Assembly: GCA_039096225.1 (NCBI GenBank)
Contig: JBBPEB010000030.1
Location: 62,001 to 126,000, forward strand
Length of the DNA stretch: 64,000 nt
Source of the DNA: Blastocystis sp. Blastoise
Taxonomy: Eukaryota > Sar > Bigyra > Opalinata > Blastocystidae
Reading direction: 5' to 3'
Both the position numbers and the translations under genes were made by a program. The notes under the pieces were generated by a model that was not told where the DNA came from, did not search any database, and was given only the letters and a program-made list of their open reading frames with translations. Positions 30,506-49,887 of this stretch are shown piece by piece (the stretch's first letter is position 1; each line of letters opens with the position of its first letter).

Positions 30506-32546
30506 TCAGAATATATCTCCCAATTCCAAATCAGACTCTAATTCTACAGCACAAGACTTTGAAATATCTATGTATATATATAAATAGTATAAAAAAGAAG
30601 AGTAGAATGTAAATAATAATGTAAATAATACTATTATATATATATATAATATATATACAAGTGACTTTAGGATGTTTGACCTGCGATGTATAAAGAGATG
30701 TCGAGCTATTTACTTGAGGAAGCGCGTGAAAGGTCTTCAGGGCTTTATATACAATTATTAATGAATAAGAACAAATAAGATATATATATTGGATAATTAA
30801 GAATAATAACTAAAAACAATTAAATAGTATAAAAAAATTATGGGTAATAAATAAAATTATAATAGTAATTCTAATTAAACACAATAAGCAGAATATTATA
30901 TTCTATATACAGTCAATTGTTTGTTTCATATTATCTAAGGCGTCCCCCTGTAGATTACCCTTACCAAGTGCTCCATTCTCAATGATGACGCGGCGTGAGT
31001 CATCAGAGATCCATTGAGGATATATAGGCGTGTCATATACCCAATAACTACTATATATATATTATAATAAAGAGAGATAATAAAGAAATAGTGAAATACT
31101 AAATATTTATATTACATATATATTATTTATATTACATATATATTATATATATTATATATATTATATATATACCATCCATTTCGTTGTTGTCGAATACTTC
31201 CTAATTTCTTCATCCAGTGAAGTACAGGGACGTTGTCGGGATGGATAACCGCCCCCAGATGACGAATACCGACCGACTGAGCGAACTATATATATATATT
31301 ATATATACATATACATATATAAAAAAAGAATCATAGAATAATAATATTAGGAACACATAAGTGTATAAATATAAATATATATATAAATATATATAAATAT
31401 ATATAAATATATATACGAAGGAGAGGAAATAGAGAAGACAAGATCCAATTCCTTCCCCGTGATATTTATCACAGACAATAGCAGCCCATTCGGCATATTC
31501 TGAATCAATTTCATCCTGAATCAGACGAACACTACCAATACCTATATATATATATATATAATTAGAATAGAAAATATATTATGAATAATATAATATACCT
31601 ATATAATAAGAAGATAATAATGTAGAATAAAATAATGATATAGAATATAATAGAATACAATAAAATAATGATATAGAATAATACACACTAGAATAGAATA
31701 ATATATATATATATATACCTTTCCACTCTCCATCGATTTTTGCGAGAGCGACAAAGGCGACGTGACGATCATAATCAATAACCGTCAGATAATCCAGAGC
31801 AGACTCCGACACTTTCTGAATAACACTGTTAAAACGGAAATTTAGAGATTTCTGAGACACTTGTCCTGCAGAAAGAACTAGATAAATAGATAAAGAATAC
31901 ATAATATAATTGATTCAAAAAATAAAGAATACATAATATAATTGATTCATAATATAAAGAATACATAATATAAGTGATTCAACAAATAAAGAATATATAA
32001 TATAATTGATTCATAAGATAAAGAATACATAATATAAGTGATTCATAAGATACATAATAGATAATATAATTGATTCATAAGATAAAGAATACATAATATA
32101 ATTGATTCATAATATAAAGAATACATAATATAATTGATTCAAAAAATAAAGAATAGAATCGATACATAATACATACCTTCTTTCATTCTAAGTTTATCAA
32201 CAGGGAGAATAGGTCTAATAAATATTTCTAATCCGTTTGGTAAAGTGAATTGAGCGCAGTATGACGCGAATGAGCTTGCCATATCTGCTTGAAGAAGAGC
32301 AACCGATTTTTCTGGATCTATTACACAATTTGTATTCTTTATAGCATTTTCATATGCATAGAATGGAGCTGATAACGGTGTATTAGGAGCACGGTTGCAA
32401 AACGTAGTCGTGGCTGCTAAAGGCGAAATACCTTGTTCATACTTGACATCACTGCATTTAGTTTTTCTTCCTATTTTCTGAGGACTGACTCTCAATCCTG
32501 TCTTTGCTTGAAGAAAAGCACTGATATTTCTCATAACATTATACAT
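30506..32546 (-). CDS. Pat-type GNAT N-acetyltransferase
   Basis: Seven exons on the - strand, start ATG 32,546 (MYNVMRNISAF) and stop TGA 30,506, about 355 residues. The core matches the GNAT domain of bacterial protein acetyltransferases (Pat): FIRPILPVDKLRM, then SLNFRFNS, LTVIDYDRHVAFVALAK, IGSVRLI, AEWAAIVCDKYHGEGIGSCL (acetyl-CoA loop, cf. Q/RxxGxG/A) and GIRHLGAVIHPDNVPVLHWM (cf. VLPDNxxML). The N-terminal ~110 residues and the tail (DLELGDIF-stop) are not recognised. Bacterial Pat often joins this domain to an acyl-CoA synthetase, which is absent here. Intron-rich structure shows it is native to this genome even if the domain arrived by transfer. Substrate unknown. Confidence 0.75.
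31900..32158. repeat. Intronic minisatellite in GNAT gene
   Basis: About nine copies of a roughly 30-bp unit containing AAGAATACATAATATAATTG, filling most of intron 1 of the acetyltransferase gene. Confidence 0.85.
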
Positions 32547-32924
32547 CTTTATGTTGATATTTGATTTCTATGAATAAAACAATAATGAATGATGCTCAAT
32601 TTTGATATCTTTCCTTAGTAGTCAATACAACAAGTACTATAGACAAATAAAAAGTAATAAGAACAGTTTGCCATTCGCTATAATAAAAAACTATTGTGTT
32701 TCCGCCGGAAACTCAGAAAGTTCCAAGGGAATCGACCGAAATGTGACGTCATAATCCTTTTTATAGACGGTTCTACAAAAGGAGAAAACAGATAACAAAA
32801 ATAGTGATCAATCGAATTCTATGACACATATCCAAATTCCCTTGGTTAATCGTTGTTTTCATAAAATTGTCCTTTTTTATATATAGTTAGTAAATATATA
32901 GTTTTATTAGGTGGTAAATATTCT
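32547..32924. promoter_or_regulatory. Bidirectional promoter with CRE-like palindrome
   Basis: 378 bp between two divergent genes. It holds the 15-nt palindrome GTTTCCGCCGGAAAC (32,698-32,712) and a perfect CRE/ATF octamer TGACGTCA (32,744-32,751), both GC-rich islands in AT-rich DNA. Their factors are unknown; the octamer is the known bZIP (CREB/ATF) site. Confidence 0.45.
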
Positions 32925-35342
<2,418 letters not shown>

Positions 35343-35668
35343 CTTCTTATTTATTCATAACTATTGTTTTGCTTTTTTGCTTATTTGTAAACATTTGTAA
35401 ACAATCCTTAGCAATACTTTTCACATTACAAATAAATCAATAGATCCATTTAAATAGCAATTCTTGTGAATTTCTTCAACGTAACTAGTACAAACACATC
35501 AAAAGAACATATATTTCTCGACAAAATAAAATTATTTGATAAAAAATTAAAATAGACAGTTTAATGAAGAAAAATTCACGGGGATTATCAATAATTAAAA
35601 AAAAGAAAATGTCCAAAAAAAGAAATATATTCTTTTCATAGAGATTCTTCACAGTATCATTCTATTCA
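35343..35668. other. Intergenic spacer
   Basis: 326 bp between two + strand genes; AT-rich promoter region of TMEM147, nothing specific seen. Confidence 0.45.
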
Positions 35669-36618
35669 ATGACTTGGTTCAATTGTGTTAACTGTTTATT
35701 CGCAGCTTTTGCTCCTATTGCTTTATATTCTAGAGGTACCGGATTAGCTCCAGAGATTTCGATTAATACTCATTATAAAACTTTATTCTTTTTTATTCTT
35801 ACTTTTGGAGTAAAATTTGCTTTAGAAGCTACTGTAGCTGATGGTAGTCATGAACTTGAATCATCAATCTTAAGTGATATTTTGGTTTCTTTTACTGGTT
35901 TGATTGATGTGCTTGGGATGTATTATCTTCTCGATAAGAGCAAGGGTGATGTCAATACTAGAATTCCAGTTTGTTCTATTGGTTGGATGTATGCTTCTAC
36001 TATATGTTCTAAGATGATTCCTATTATTGCTTACTCCAGAGCTCCTTCTGCTGATTCTTATTGGCTTATATTCAGTTTAAGATCTATTCCTCAATTAGTA
36101 TAGATCTATATATATATATATATTTCTTATTCTTAAATTATATAAAGATATGATTTAACATATAGACGAAAATAGATATATATTTATATAATTTGAATAT
36201 AATTATATCTTTGTTTTTCTATAGTTTTACACTCTTTCTTCTTTTTACTCTGTATTTATGGCTTTATGTACTAAAGGAAGAATGAATGTAACACATCTTC
36301 ATTTCATTCATTTATTATGTAACACATTCTATCCTACTCTTTTCAAGTATTTATTTAATTTTGATAAATTCTTATACTATTTTTATGTTTATATATATGA
36401 TATAGTATATTACATAACATTTATATATTTAATAGGAATAATGAATGTTTATTTAATATTGATAATAACATATATATTATAGGATTATTTTTGAACTGGT
36501 TCATATTGATGGTTGGATTAATCTTCTCCTTGATTCTATTTTCTCAATTGCTTTATACTTAGACACCAAGCATTATTATAATAAGATGATGAACTCTAAT
36601 GGTAAAAAGAAGAATTAA
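35669..36618 (+). CDS. TMEM147: TMEM147, ER translocon-associated membrane protein
   Basis: Three exons (35,669-36,097; 36,225-36,346; 36,483-36,618) give 228 residues, close to the human protein. TMEM147 is a core subunit of the BOS complex in the multipass translocon of the ER (with nicalin and NOMO). Family landmarks: the start MTWFNCVNCLFAAFAP, the TSG-like GLAPEI segment, LIDVLGMYYLLDKSKGD and IGWMYASTICSKMIP, the last resembling ALGWATAELIMSRCIP of animals. Last exon: ELVHIDGWINLLLDS with a lysine-rich C-terminus (SNGKKKN-stop). Seven hydrophobic segments are expected. Confidence 0.88.
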
Positions 36619-37450
36619 AAAGAATTATCTATATATAAGGGGTTTAAAAACAGATTTTTATTTTATTTACAAAAAAAGTTGTTTTGTTAGAACAATTAAA
36701 GCAAGATTTTATAAACAAAGAAAAATGTATTTTTATTCTTTATCTCTTATAAAAAACTATTTATTATTTATAAAATATAATTTGAAATTATTATTACAAT
36801 TAAAATCAATAAAGCCATTTAATTATATATATATGAACCTTCAGTGTATAGATCAATACAACAATTCGCCATTTTTTTTTATCTAAAAAATCATTTTTCT
36901 ATTTTTATTTTAGATATAGTTTATAAAAAAGTTTAAAATTTTACATTCCTTTACAGTTAATAAATAAGTAAATGTCGAAAAACGTGTTTTAATTGTTTGT
37001 TTTTAAATTATAGATATAACTCGATCATTTTATTTATGATTTGTATATGAATGTCGGTATAAATAAACATACAAATATAAAATAAAAAAAAAAGAAATAA
37101 AATATTCTTATATCTATGGATATATAAAGAAAAACAAGTCAATTTATGGAAATAATTGCGATTACCGATTATTAAGGTAAAAAGAGACCATGGGGGTATT
37201 GAAGTTTTTACAAAAAATAGTAGAATTTATGCATATATTGAAAAATTACCCCTGGATTTTGAAGTTTATGTTTTATTCCTTGTTTTCTTTTTAACCATAA
37301 AGAATAGTTTTATTGACATCTATAGTCCTATTTATAACAATGGTATATAGTTATTCGCAACTAGTTATTAATAATATATCACATTCTATTGATTCTTGAT
37401 CTAAGTTCTCAATATATAAGAAAAGAAACATTTAATTGATTGATTAACTA
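36619..37450. other. Intergenic spacer
   Basis: 832 bp between TMEM147 and eL8. Short frames at 36,599-36,886 and 37,156-37,350 lack ATG context or any homology I recognise. No RNA seen. Confidence 0.5.
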
Positions 37451-38592
37451 ATGGCTAAGAAATCTCAGACTACAAAGGCTACTCCTGTTGCCCCTAAAAC
37501 TGAAGAAGTTAAGGAAAATCCTCTTTTCCCTAGCGAACCCCGTAATTTCAGAATCGGTGGTGCTATTAGACACAAGACCGATCTTTCCAGATACGTTAAA
37601 TGGCCTCGTTACGTTCAAATCCAAAGACAACGTAAGGTATGTTTCAGGCTTATTCATTTTCGTATTCTTTTATTCTATTATTTTTTAAATCTGTATTATG
37701 AAAGACATTTATCGATTGATTTTTATATAGATCCTTCAACAAAGACTGAAGTGTCCTCCTAATGTAACTCAATTCAAGCACAGTCTTAATAAGAACGAAG
37801 CTATACTTTTATTATAAATAATAGGGTTAATATATGATTTTTTAAAGTTAATATTCTTAATGAAAATTCATTATTTGATTTTTATAATTTATTACATATC
37901 AAAAAAATTTAAATAATTCTATATTTAATTAATTATATATGAATTTATAATATATTATATATAGCTCACGAACTTCTTCGTTTATTAAAGAACTATGTTC
38001 CTGAAACTGCTGCTGAAAAGAAGACTCGTTTAGTTGCTGCTGCTACTGCCAGAAAGGAAGGTAAGGAAGTTGTTGCTACTAAGAAGAACACCATCAAGTG
38101 TGGTCTTAAGCACGTCACCAAGCTTGTTGAAAAGAAACAAGCTAAACTCGTTGTCATTGCTGACGATTGTGATCCTCTTGAAGTATATATATATTCATTA
38201 TTGTACTATTTATATTATATACTGTATTAATTCTTATATATATATATATATATATCATTAATAATATAATATAATATTTTTTTATATAGGTTGTTGTCTG
38301 GCTTCCTATGCTCTGTCACAAGCTTGCTATCCCTTACTGTATTGTCAAGGGTAAGGCTCTCTTAGGTTCCCTCGTTCACCTTAAGAGTGCTTCTTGTATT
38401 GCTCTTACCAACGTTGAAGCTGCTGATGAAGCTACCCTTAAGTCCCTTCAAGATAGCTTCACTGCTAAATATGGTGATGATTCCAATCACCGTAAGTGGT
38501 CTGGTGGTGTCATGGGTCTCAAGACTCAACGTAAGCTTGAAATCCGTGCTGCTGCTGTTGCTGCTGAAAAGGCTAAGAAGGATAAGTATTAA
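37451..38592 (+). CDS. RPL7A: 60S ribosomal protein eL8 (L7a)
   Basis: Four exons, ATG 37,451 (MAKKSQTTKATPV) to TAA 38,592. It is a component of the large ribosomal subunit and an L7Ae-type kink-turn binder. Motifs: NFRIGGAIRHKTDLSRYVKWPRYV, RLKCPPNVTQFKHSLNKNEA, HELLRLLKNYVPET, the L7Ae core [37 protein letters not shown] in two parts, PYCIVKGKALLG and a Lys/Ala-rich tail. Codons are more C-ending than neighbours, as expected for a highly expressed gene. The intron after KNE (37,801-37,964) starts with CT instead of GT. Confidence 0.96.
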
Positions 38593-39368
38593 GAAAAATA
38601 ATTTTTTTGAGTTTTTGGTCTGAAACGAATGTCAATAAATAATTTGCAGATAGTTTTGTTATTATAACCTATTTACAAGATGATTCTATTTTTTAAAAAT
38701 CAATCTATTTAGTACTGATGACATTTCAATGTCACATATATTTATTGTTAATAATAAAATTAGCTATATATTTTATGGTAAGAATCATTTATTATCTGAC
38801 TGTTCATAACAATAGTGAATACATTCTTTATTAAATGGATTATAGGGTCAATTTCTTTAAAAATTTAATTTTTCATTTATAATTTTTAAAATCAATTATA
38901 AATAGTTAAAAGATAATCATCTATAAGAATTAAGTTATGATATGAAACAGTGATAACTCGAATAAAAAAAGTAATTTCAATAGCTGAAAGCAAAAGAAAA
39001 TAATATAACAAATAATTTAGCATCATTGAAATCGAGACTTCTTATTGGCTTTCGCTCCCAAAACGATTATTTAGAATCAAAAGAAGAATTGTTGAGGGAG
39101 AATCGTTTTTTTCGTGAAAATAAACATAGAGAATTCCTAAGTCGACAATCATGTAGATAATTTATAAGTCAATTACTGGCGAAATGAGTCATCCTAAGTC
39201 GAGGGTAGGAATAAATCTTTAAGATGTGTCCCACGGTAATGAAAAGATATTGCAAGAAAAGTAGAGATTTTCCGTGGTTCTTTTTTAAGTATTAAATGAT
39301 TTCTAGATGTCGAAATGAAATCTAAAAATTTATTCTTTACATTATTATTTTATTATTGTTAACAAGCA
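38593..39368. other. Intergenic spacer
   Basis: 776 bp between eL8 and the IST1-like gene. The last 300 bp are less AT-rich and contain two CCTAAGTCGA copies (39,137 and 39,193). Possibly promoter elements; nothing else seen. Confidence 0.45.
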
Positions 39369-40806
39369 ATGGATAGATTCGAAAAGGCTGTTAAGGCTGC
39401 TATTCCTAAGCCTGCCCTTATTTTAAAGAAAGGTCTTGCTAAATTTAAGACTATGACTTTCACTGAATTCAATGAAGAAGAATTCATGGATCAAGTCGCT
39501 CTTCTTACTCAAGATATTGATGATCAACTTGAATGGTATGAAGAAAAGGACGAAAGTTTTGAAGCTGAAGTCTTCCAAGCTATTAAGAAGGAAGATAAGG
39601 ATAAGATTAAGAAGAACGTATGTTGTTTTATATTATTATTAAATTCATTTGCTTTTTTAATTATTATTTATTTATATATATTTTAAAATAAATATTATTA
39701 TTATTATATAGGTTATTAAACATCTTGAATTACTTAACAACAAAGAAGTTCTTGAATTAATCAGACCTTATTGTGAAACTGTTATGTCTAACGCTGTATG
39801 TATTTTTTTTATAGAATTGTTGCTTGTGTTTTTAAATAAAACATCACTGATAATATATATATATTCTATAACGTAAAAAATATTTCTATAACTATTACTA
39901 ATATCTATATATATATAGAAGAAACTGAAGAAGAAGAAGGAACTTCCTGAAGAATGGGTTAAGGAAGTATCTACTCTCTGTTGGATTTCTTCTAAGATTC
40001 AAATTCCTGCTCTTCAAAGAGTTGCTGTTCAATTCAATTTAAAGTATGGTGAAAAATTCCAAAGTAAGATTGAAAAGAAGGCTAAGAATGTTGATGAAGA
40101 AGTTGTTAAGAAGTTTGATTACAAACCTGCTAAGCCTGAAATTAAGGATGCTACTGCTAAATTTAAGGAAGCTTGGGAACAAAGACAAAAGGAAATTGAA
40201 GAAGAACTTGCTGCTCTTGAAAAGGCTAAGGAAGAAGCTAGAAGAAAGTTAGAAGCTTCTAGTGATTCTGATTCCGATAGTGACTCCGATTCTGATAGAC
40301 CTAAGAAGTCTAAGAAACATAGTAAGAAGGTAGAATCTTCTTCTGATAGTGACTCTGATAGTTCTGAAGAAGAAAAACCTAAGAAGAAGGCTTCCAAGAA
40401 GGTTGATTCTGATAGTGATTCTGATTCTGATAGTTCTGAAGAAGAAAAGAAACCTGCTAAAAAGGCTGCTAAGAAAGTAGAATCTGATAGTGATTCTGAT
40501 TCTGATAGTTCTGAAGAAGAAAAGAAGCCTGCTAAGAAATCTTCTAAGAAACCCGCTAAGAAGGTCGAATCTAGTTCTTCTGAAAGTGAATCTGAATCTT
40601 CTGAAGAAGAAAAACCTAAGAAGAAGGCTTCCAAGAAATCCAAGAAGGAAGAATCTAGCTCTTCTGAAAGTGAATCTGAAGAAGAAGAAAAACCCAAGAA
40701 GAAGACTCCTAAAGCTACTCCCAAAGCTGAAGAACCTAAGCCTGCTGAAGTAAAACCCGCTGAAGAACCTAAGCCTGTTGAAGCCAAGCCTGCTGAAGCT
40801 AACTAA
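39369..40806 (+). CDS. IST1-like protein with SD/KP-repeat tail
   Basis: Three exons (39,369-39,617; 39,712-39,795; 39,919-40,806), 406 residues. The first ~200 residues are helical and resemble the IST1 domain of ESCRT-III regulators: KHLELLNNKEVLELIRPYCE aligns with the 'VE.II...EILELYCE' helix, and EVSTLCWISSKIQIPALQRV with 'SVSTLIWAAPRLQ'. IST1 recruits and regulates Vps4 on endosomes. The C-terminal half is unusual: repeats of DSDSDSDSSEEEKKPAKK type, like Nopp140/SRP40 tails, ending in KPAEAN. The match is weak enough that another helical family is possible. Confidence 0.5.
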
Positions 40807-41272
40807 ATAGTTTTATCTTAAATCATATATTATAATATGTTTTCTTAAGATATTTCTTTTTCTCTAAATAATTTGTATCATTTATTCAGAATAGTAATAT
40901 ATAATTTGAATTGCATTTCTATTTTTATTGTTTTGTTTTATTTATTTTTATTATATACTTTTATTTTTAATATTTGATTCAATTTAAATTGTACTATATA
41001 TACATGTTTTTATACTTATATTACTACTATACACAGTTGTATGATAAAAAGTTTAGATGTGTTTGGTTTTTTATATTCAGTAAAAGAGAGATTACATAAC
41101 ATAATAATAAAAAAAAACAAAACATTTTAATTAAAATCATAATTATTTTAAAATTATTTATTTTTCATTTTGTGTTTATAGATATATTAATAGAATAAAG
41201 AAATGCTATATATATTGTAATTAAAAAAAAGTGATGAATTTATGATGAATGAATATTAAAAAAAAAATAGAA
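40807..41272. other. Convergent intergenic spacer
   Basis: 466 bp of AT-rich DNA between two convergent genes; nothing recognised. Confidence 0.5.
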
Positions 41273-42431
41273 TTATTCAGAATCAGCCTTTTGCCAAACA
41301 GTACCATAAGGTAAATATTCAAGATTATATTTTCTACGAAGTAAATCGTTATGTTCACCAATAAATAAAGTCTCATCCTTTTCATGATCTGTAATTTTAT
41401 GATCACACTTAGCAGGATTACCACACCAATACTATAAAAATATATTATTATTATATTATATTAAAAATAATAATAAATTTATATTAATAATAAAGAATAT
41501 ATATATCTTTAAATAATACAAATAGGCAAAAAATATCTTACATTGAAATTGTTAAAAAAAAATCATATATATACTTCATTAGGACCAACTTTAGTACCTT
41601 GAGAAACAACGCTACCATCAGCAATAATAGCACCATCAGCAACTTCAACACCATCTAAAACAATAGCCTTATCTCCAATAGAACATTGATTACCTATATT
41701 ACAGCCAGTAAGAATAGCACCCTTACCAATATATATACATATATAATAAATAAAATATATAATATAATATGATAAATAAAATATATAATATAATATGATA
41801 AATAAAATATATAATATAATATGATAAATAATAATAAATAAAAACATATTACACAAAGTTATAAACACATAAGTATAAGAATATATATATATATATATAC
41901 CAATTTGAGTATTGTTTCCAATAGTAACAGAACCTGGTAAGTTTTCATAACCTATTTTAACAGAAGAGACTACAGCATTATCCATAATAGAACTGTCATG
42001 ACCAATAGTAACTGAATTATCTTCTCCTAAACAAATATTGAATATATTATCAATATTTAAAATATTATTGTATATCAATATAATCAATTTAAATAATATA
42101 TATATTCATAGAATCAAAGACAAATAAAATTTAAAATAATACATAAAACAATTACCTTTGACAACAGCACCAAACCAAATTTGAGAAGCATTAGCTAAGC
42201 TTACATCACCGATAACAACAGCGTTAGTAGCTACAAAACTGTTGACATCAATCTTAGCACGTTTATCACCAACCTTAATTTGATTTCTACATCTAGAAAC
42301 AGTAGAGAAAGAAACTGCAGAAGAACTGCGAATTCCAGAAAAACATAATTGAGAAACAGATTTCAAAGCCTAAATAGAGTAAACAGTTTTTATATGTTAG
42401 CAAAAAATACAACTGAAGAAGTACTAAGCAT
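41273..42431 (-). CDS. Gamma-carbonic-anhydrase-like hexapeptide protein
   Basis: Start ATG 42,431 in a 21-nt first exon (MLSTSSV), followed by ALKSVSQLCFSGIRSSS, a Ser/Arg-rich likely mitochondrial targeting peptide. Left-handed beta-helix repeats follow: FVATNAVVIGDVSLANASQIWFG (in parts), TIGHDSSIMDNAVV, TIGNNTQIGKGAILTGCNIG, IGDKAIVLDGVEV and IIADGSVVSQGTKV, then CGNPAKCDHKIT and stop TAA 41,273. In plants and protists such proteins form the matrix arm of respiratory complex I. The three zinc-binding His of active gamma-CA are not evident, so it is probably of the gamma-CA-like type. The intron 41,724-41,904 has no AG acceptor at all. Confidence 0.85.
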
Positions 42432-42783
42432 TCTGAATTGTAGGATATATATAAATTCAACAAAAGTTAAAAGGATTCTCCTTTTGTATAAAGAAAAAGT
42501 ATAAATTGTCCTTTTTCTCACAAATTAGCGTCAATTACGGAGAAAAATACTCCATGACCAAATTCTTACAAATAACCGCGAATGTCCTGTTTCTCGTCTT
42601 TTATTGTTATAGATTAATATTTATCACATCTTATTGGACAAATCTGACTTTTATTTTTGGGTTCTTCCGTTATTTGGAAGAAATCCAGATTTCTTTGAAA
42701 AACAACAAAATAATTACAGAAATTGGAAATGAAAACTTACTTTCTTCAAAAAAAATATTAATTTTTGTTGTTGTATATATACG
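42432..42783. other. Divergent intergenic spacer
   Basis: 352 bp between the gamma-CA-like gene (-) and the cyclophilin gene (+), so a shared promoter region. Nothing specific recognised. Confidence 0.45.
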
Positions 42784-43717
42784 ATGAAGTTTACTTATTT
42801 AGTTGCTTTTTGTATTATTGCTTTACTTGCTGTTGAAGCTCGTTCTAAGAAACCTGTTAGAGAACCTAAAGTTACCAACAAGGTCTACTTTGATATTGAA
42901 ATTGATGGCGAAGCTGCTGGAAGAATTGTTTTTGGTTTATATGTTTATTATTTTTTTAGTATTTTTTTTTTCCTTTTTTACATATATATAAATGATATAT
43001 GATGTTAAATATTTTTTTTTAAACTAATGATTCATTAAGAAGTATTGTATCTTATGAATAATTTATAGATATGGTAAGACTGTTCCTAAGACTGTCGAAA
43101 ACTTCCGTGCTCTCTGTACTGGTGAAAAGGGTATTGGTAAATCTGGTAAGCCTCTTCATTACAAAGGTTCTATTTTCCACAGAATTATTCCTAACTTCAT
43201 GCTTCAAGGTGGTGATTTCACTAATGGTAATGGTACTGGTGGTGAATCTATTTATGGTGAAAAATTCGCTGATGAAAACTTTAAGATTAAACACACTCGT
43301 CCTGGTCTTTTATCTATGGCTAATGCTGGTCCCAATACCAATGGATCTCAATTCTTTATTACTACTGTATACTTTTTGCTTTTATTAATCTATTTATTTA
43401 ATTGATATATTATATATTTGATTTTAATAGTTTATTGATTTTATTGATATATTGTATATTTGATTTTGTCTATATATATATATATTCTTTTATTAAAATA
43501 TATATATATATTTATGTGAATCTATTAGTTTGTTCAATTTATAGATAAATTTAATATTTGTTCTATTTATATGTCTATATTATTTATAGGTTAAGACTCA
43601 ATGGTTAGATGGTAAGCATGTTGTCTTTGGTACCGTTCTTGAAAATATGGATCTCGTTAAGAAGATCGAAGCTCTTGGCTCTCAATCTGGTGCTCCTAAG
43701 GCGTATGATATTTATTG

Positions 43718-43751
<34 letters not shown>

Positions 43752-43827
43752 CATATTATTATTATTATTATATAGTCATATCGTTATTGCTGATTCTGGT
43801 GAACTCGCTATGGAAGAAAGCAACTAA
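42784..43827 (+). CDS. Secreted/ER cyclophilin (peptidyl-prolyl isomerase B type)
   Basis: Four exons, ATG 42,784. The start [19 protein letters not shown] is a signal peptide. The cyclophilin domain shows [56 protein letters not shown] (catalytic Arg in FHRI), [30 protein letters not shown] and [12 protein letters not shown]. Active-site Arg, Phe, Gln, Trp and His are all present. There is no C-terminal KDEL-type signal (ends LAMEESN), so it may be secreted. Intron 1 (42,939-43,073) is non-canonical. Confidence 0.95.
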
Positions 43828-44334
43828 ACTAATTATTAAACGATGCCTACTATGTTTTTGTTTGATTTATATGTATCATGTTTTTATATTTTATGAACTA
43901 TAATGTATATTATGATATTTATGAATAATAGAATTGAGTACATAACAGCCATAGATTATAATATTTATAAGAGAATCAATGAATAGAATTAGAATTAATG
44001 AATACCAAAGATATTCGAAATCAGGGTTTATCACCAATAGTCTCTAAGAGGAAAAACGTTCCTAGAAGAACTAGTTTTATGTTATGTTTTAGGCTCTCAG
44101 GATGTAATAAAACATTTTCGTGTAGAAACCTATTGAAAAAAATAGTTTAGCAAACACCAATTTTAAGATATTAATATGAAATACTAACAAAAGAAAATGG
44201 TTTTTATAAATTAATAAAGGAAAAGTTTTTGATTGGTAGATTTTCTAAACTGAGATTATTCGAGATACTTGATCCTTGAAATAGAAATACAGATTGTTTA
44301 TTTGAAAAATAGTGATAACTTGTACTATTTGCAA
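43828..44334. other. Intergenic spacer
   Basis: 507 bp between the cyclophilin and GH116 genes; AT-rich, nothing recognised. Confidence 0.45.
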
Positions 44335-49119
<4,785 letters not shown>

Positions 49120-49280
49120 TATATATAAATCACATGTAATTCATGTCTAAAAACATATTTTATTTGTTTTGCTTGAAATTCTTACAGAATAGGTTGCTTT
49201 CATTTTTAAAAATATGATATATTAATAAATAACAAAAAAAAGGAATTATTCTGAAAATAAATAATATAAATAATAAATGA

Positions 49281-49851
49281 TTACAATGGAGATAGCAAGG
49301 AATCTTTAGAATGTAAAAATGTATATAAACCTAAACAATGTTTGAAATATTGAAATGAAGTATCAATATTTGTCAGTTTATATACTGTTAACTCTGATGA
49401 ATTCGAAGGGAAATGCAATATATAAGCATCTTTCACTTGTTTCTATATATATATATAATTGATTATGCTATATAAAGTTTATTATTCATAGAATGATAGA
49501 GAATAGAGTAATATACCTGATTAGAACTCATCTCATTATATGCTTCGACATAAGCAGCCACTAATTATATATATATATATATGAAAAAAAGAAAGAAATA
49601 GAAATATATATATATAAGACTAAATAGATTACATTGAAATGTCATAGTTTCAACGACTGTTTTCCCTGTTTTAAAATCAATAATAACAGGATTTTGATCT
49701 ATTTATATATATATATATATATATAGAGGGAAAAAAATGATTTATTGATTTATAGAGTAAAACTTTACTATTTATATAAATATATATAATATACTTTTAT
49801 CGAAACCAATAGCATCAATATATCCACAGTACTTATACCTATATACAGAAA

Positions 49852-49887
<36 letters not shown>

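Noticed and set aside
36599-37350. Two short + strand frames between TMEM147 and eL8
   Set aside because: Lys/Tyr/Phe/Ile-rich, no ATG start in a good context, no splice partners.
39369-40806. eIF3c/Nip1 or nucleolin-type identification
   Set aside because: Only the charged tail suggests these; the helical N-terminal half fits IST1 better and lacks PCI or RRM features.
42506-42787. 93-codon frame before the cyclophilin gene
   Set aside because: It spans the shared promoter region, begins with TTG and resembles nothing.
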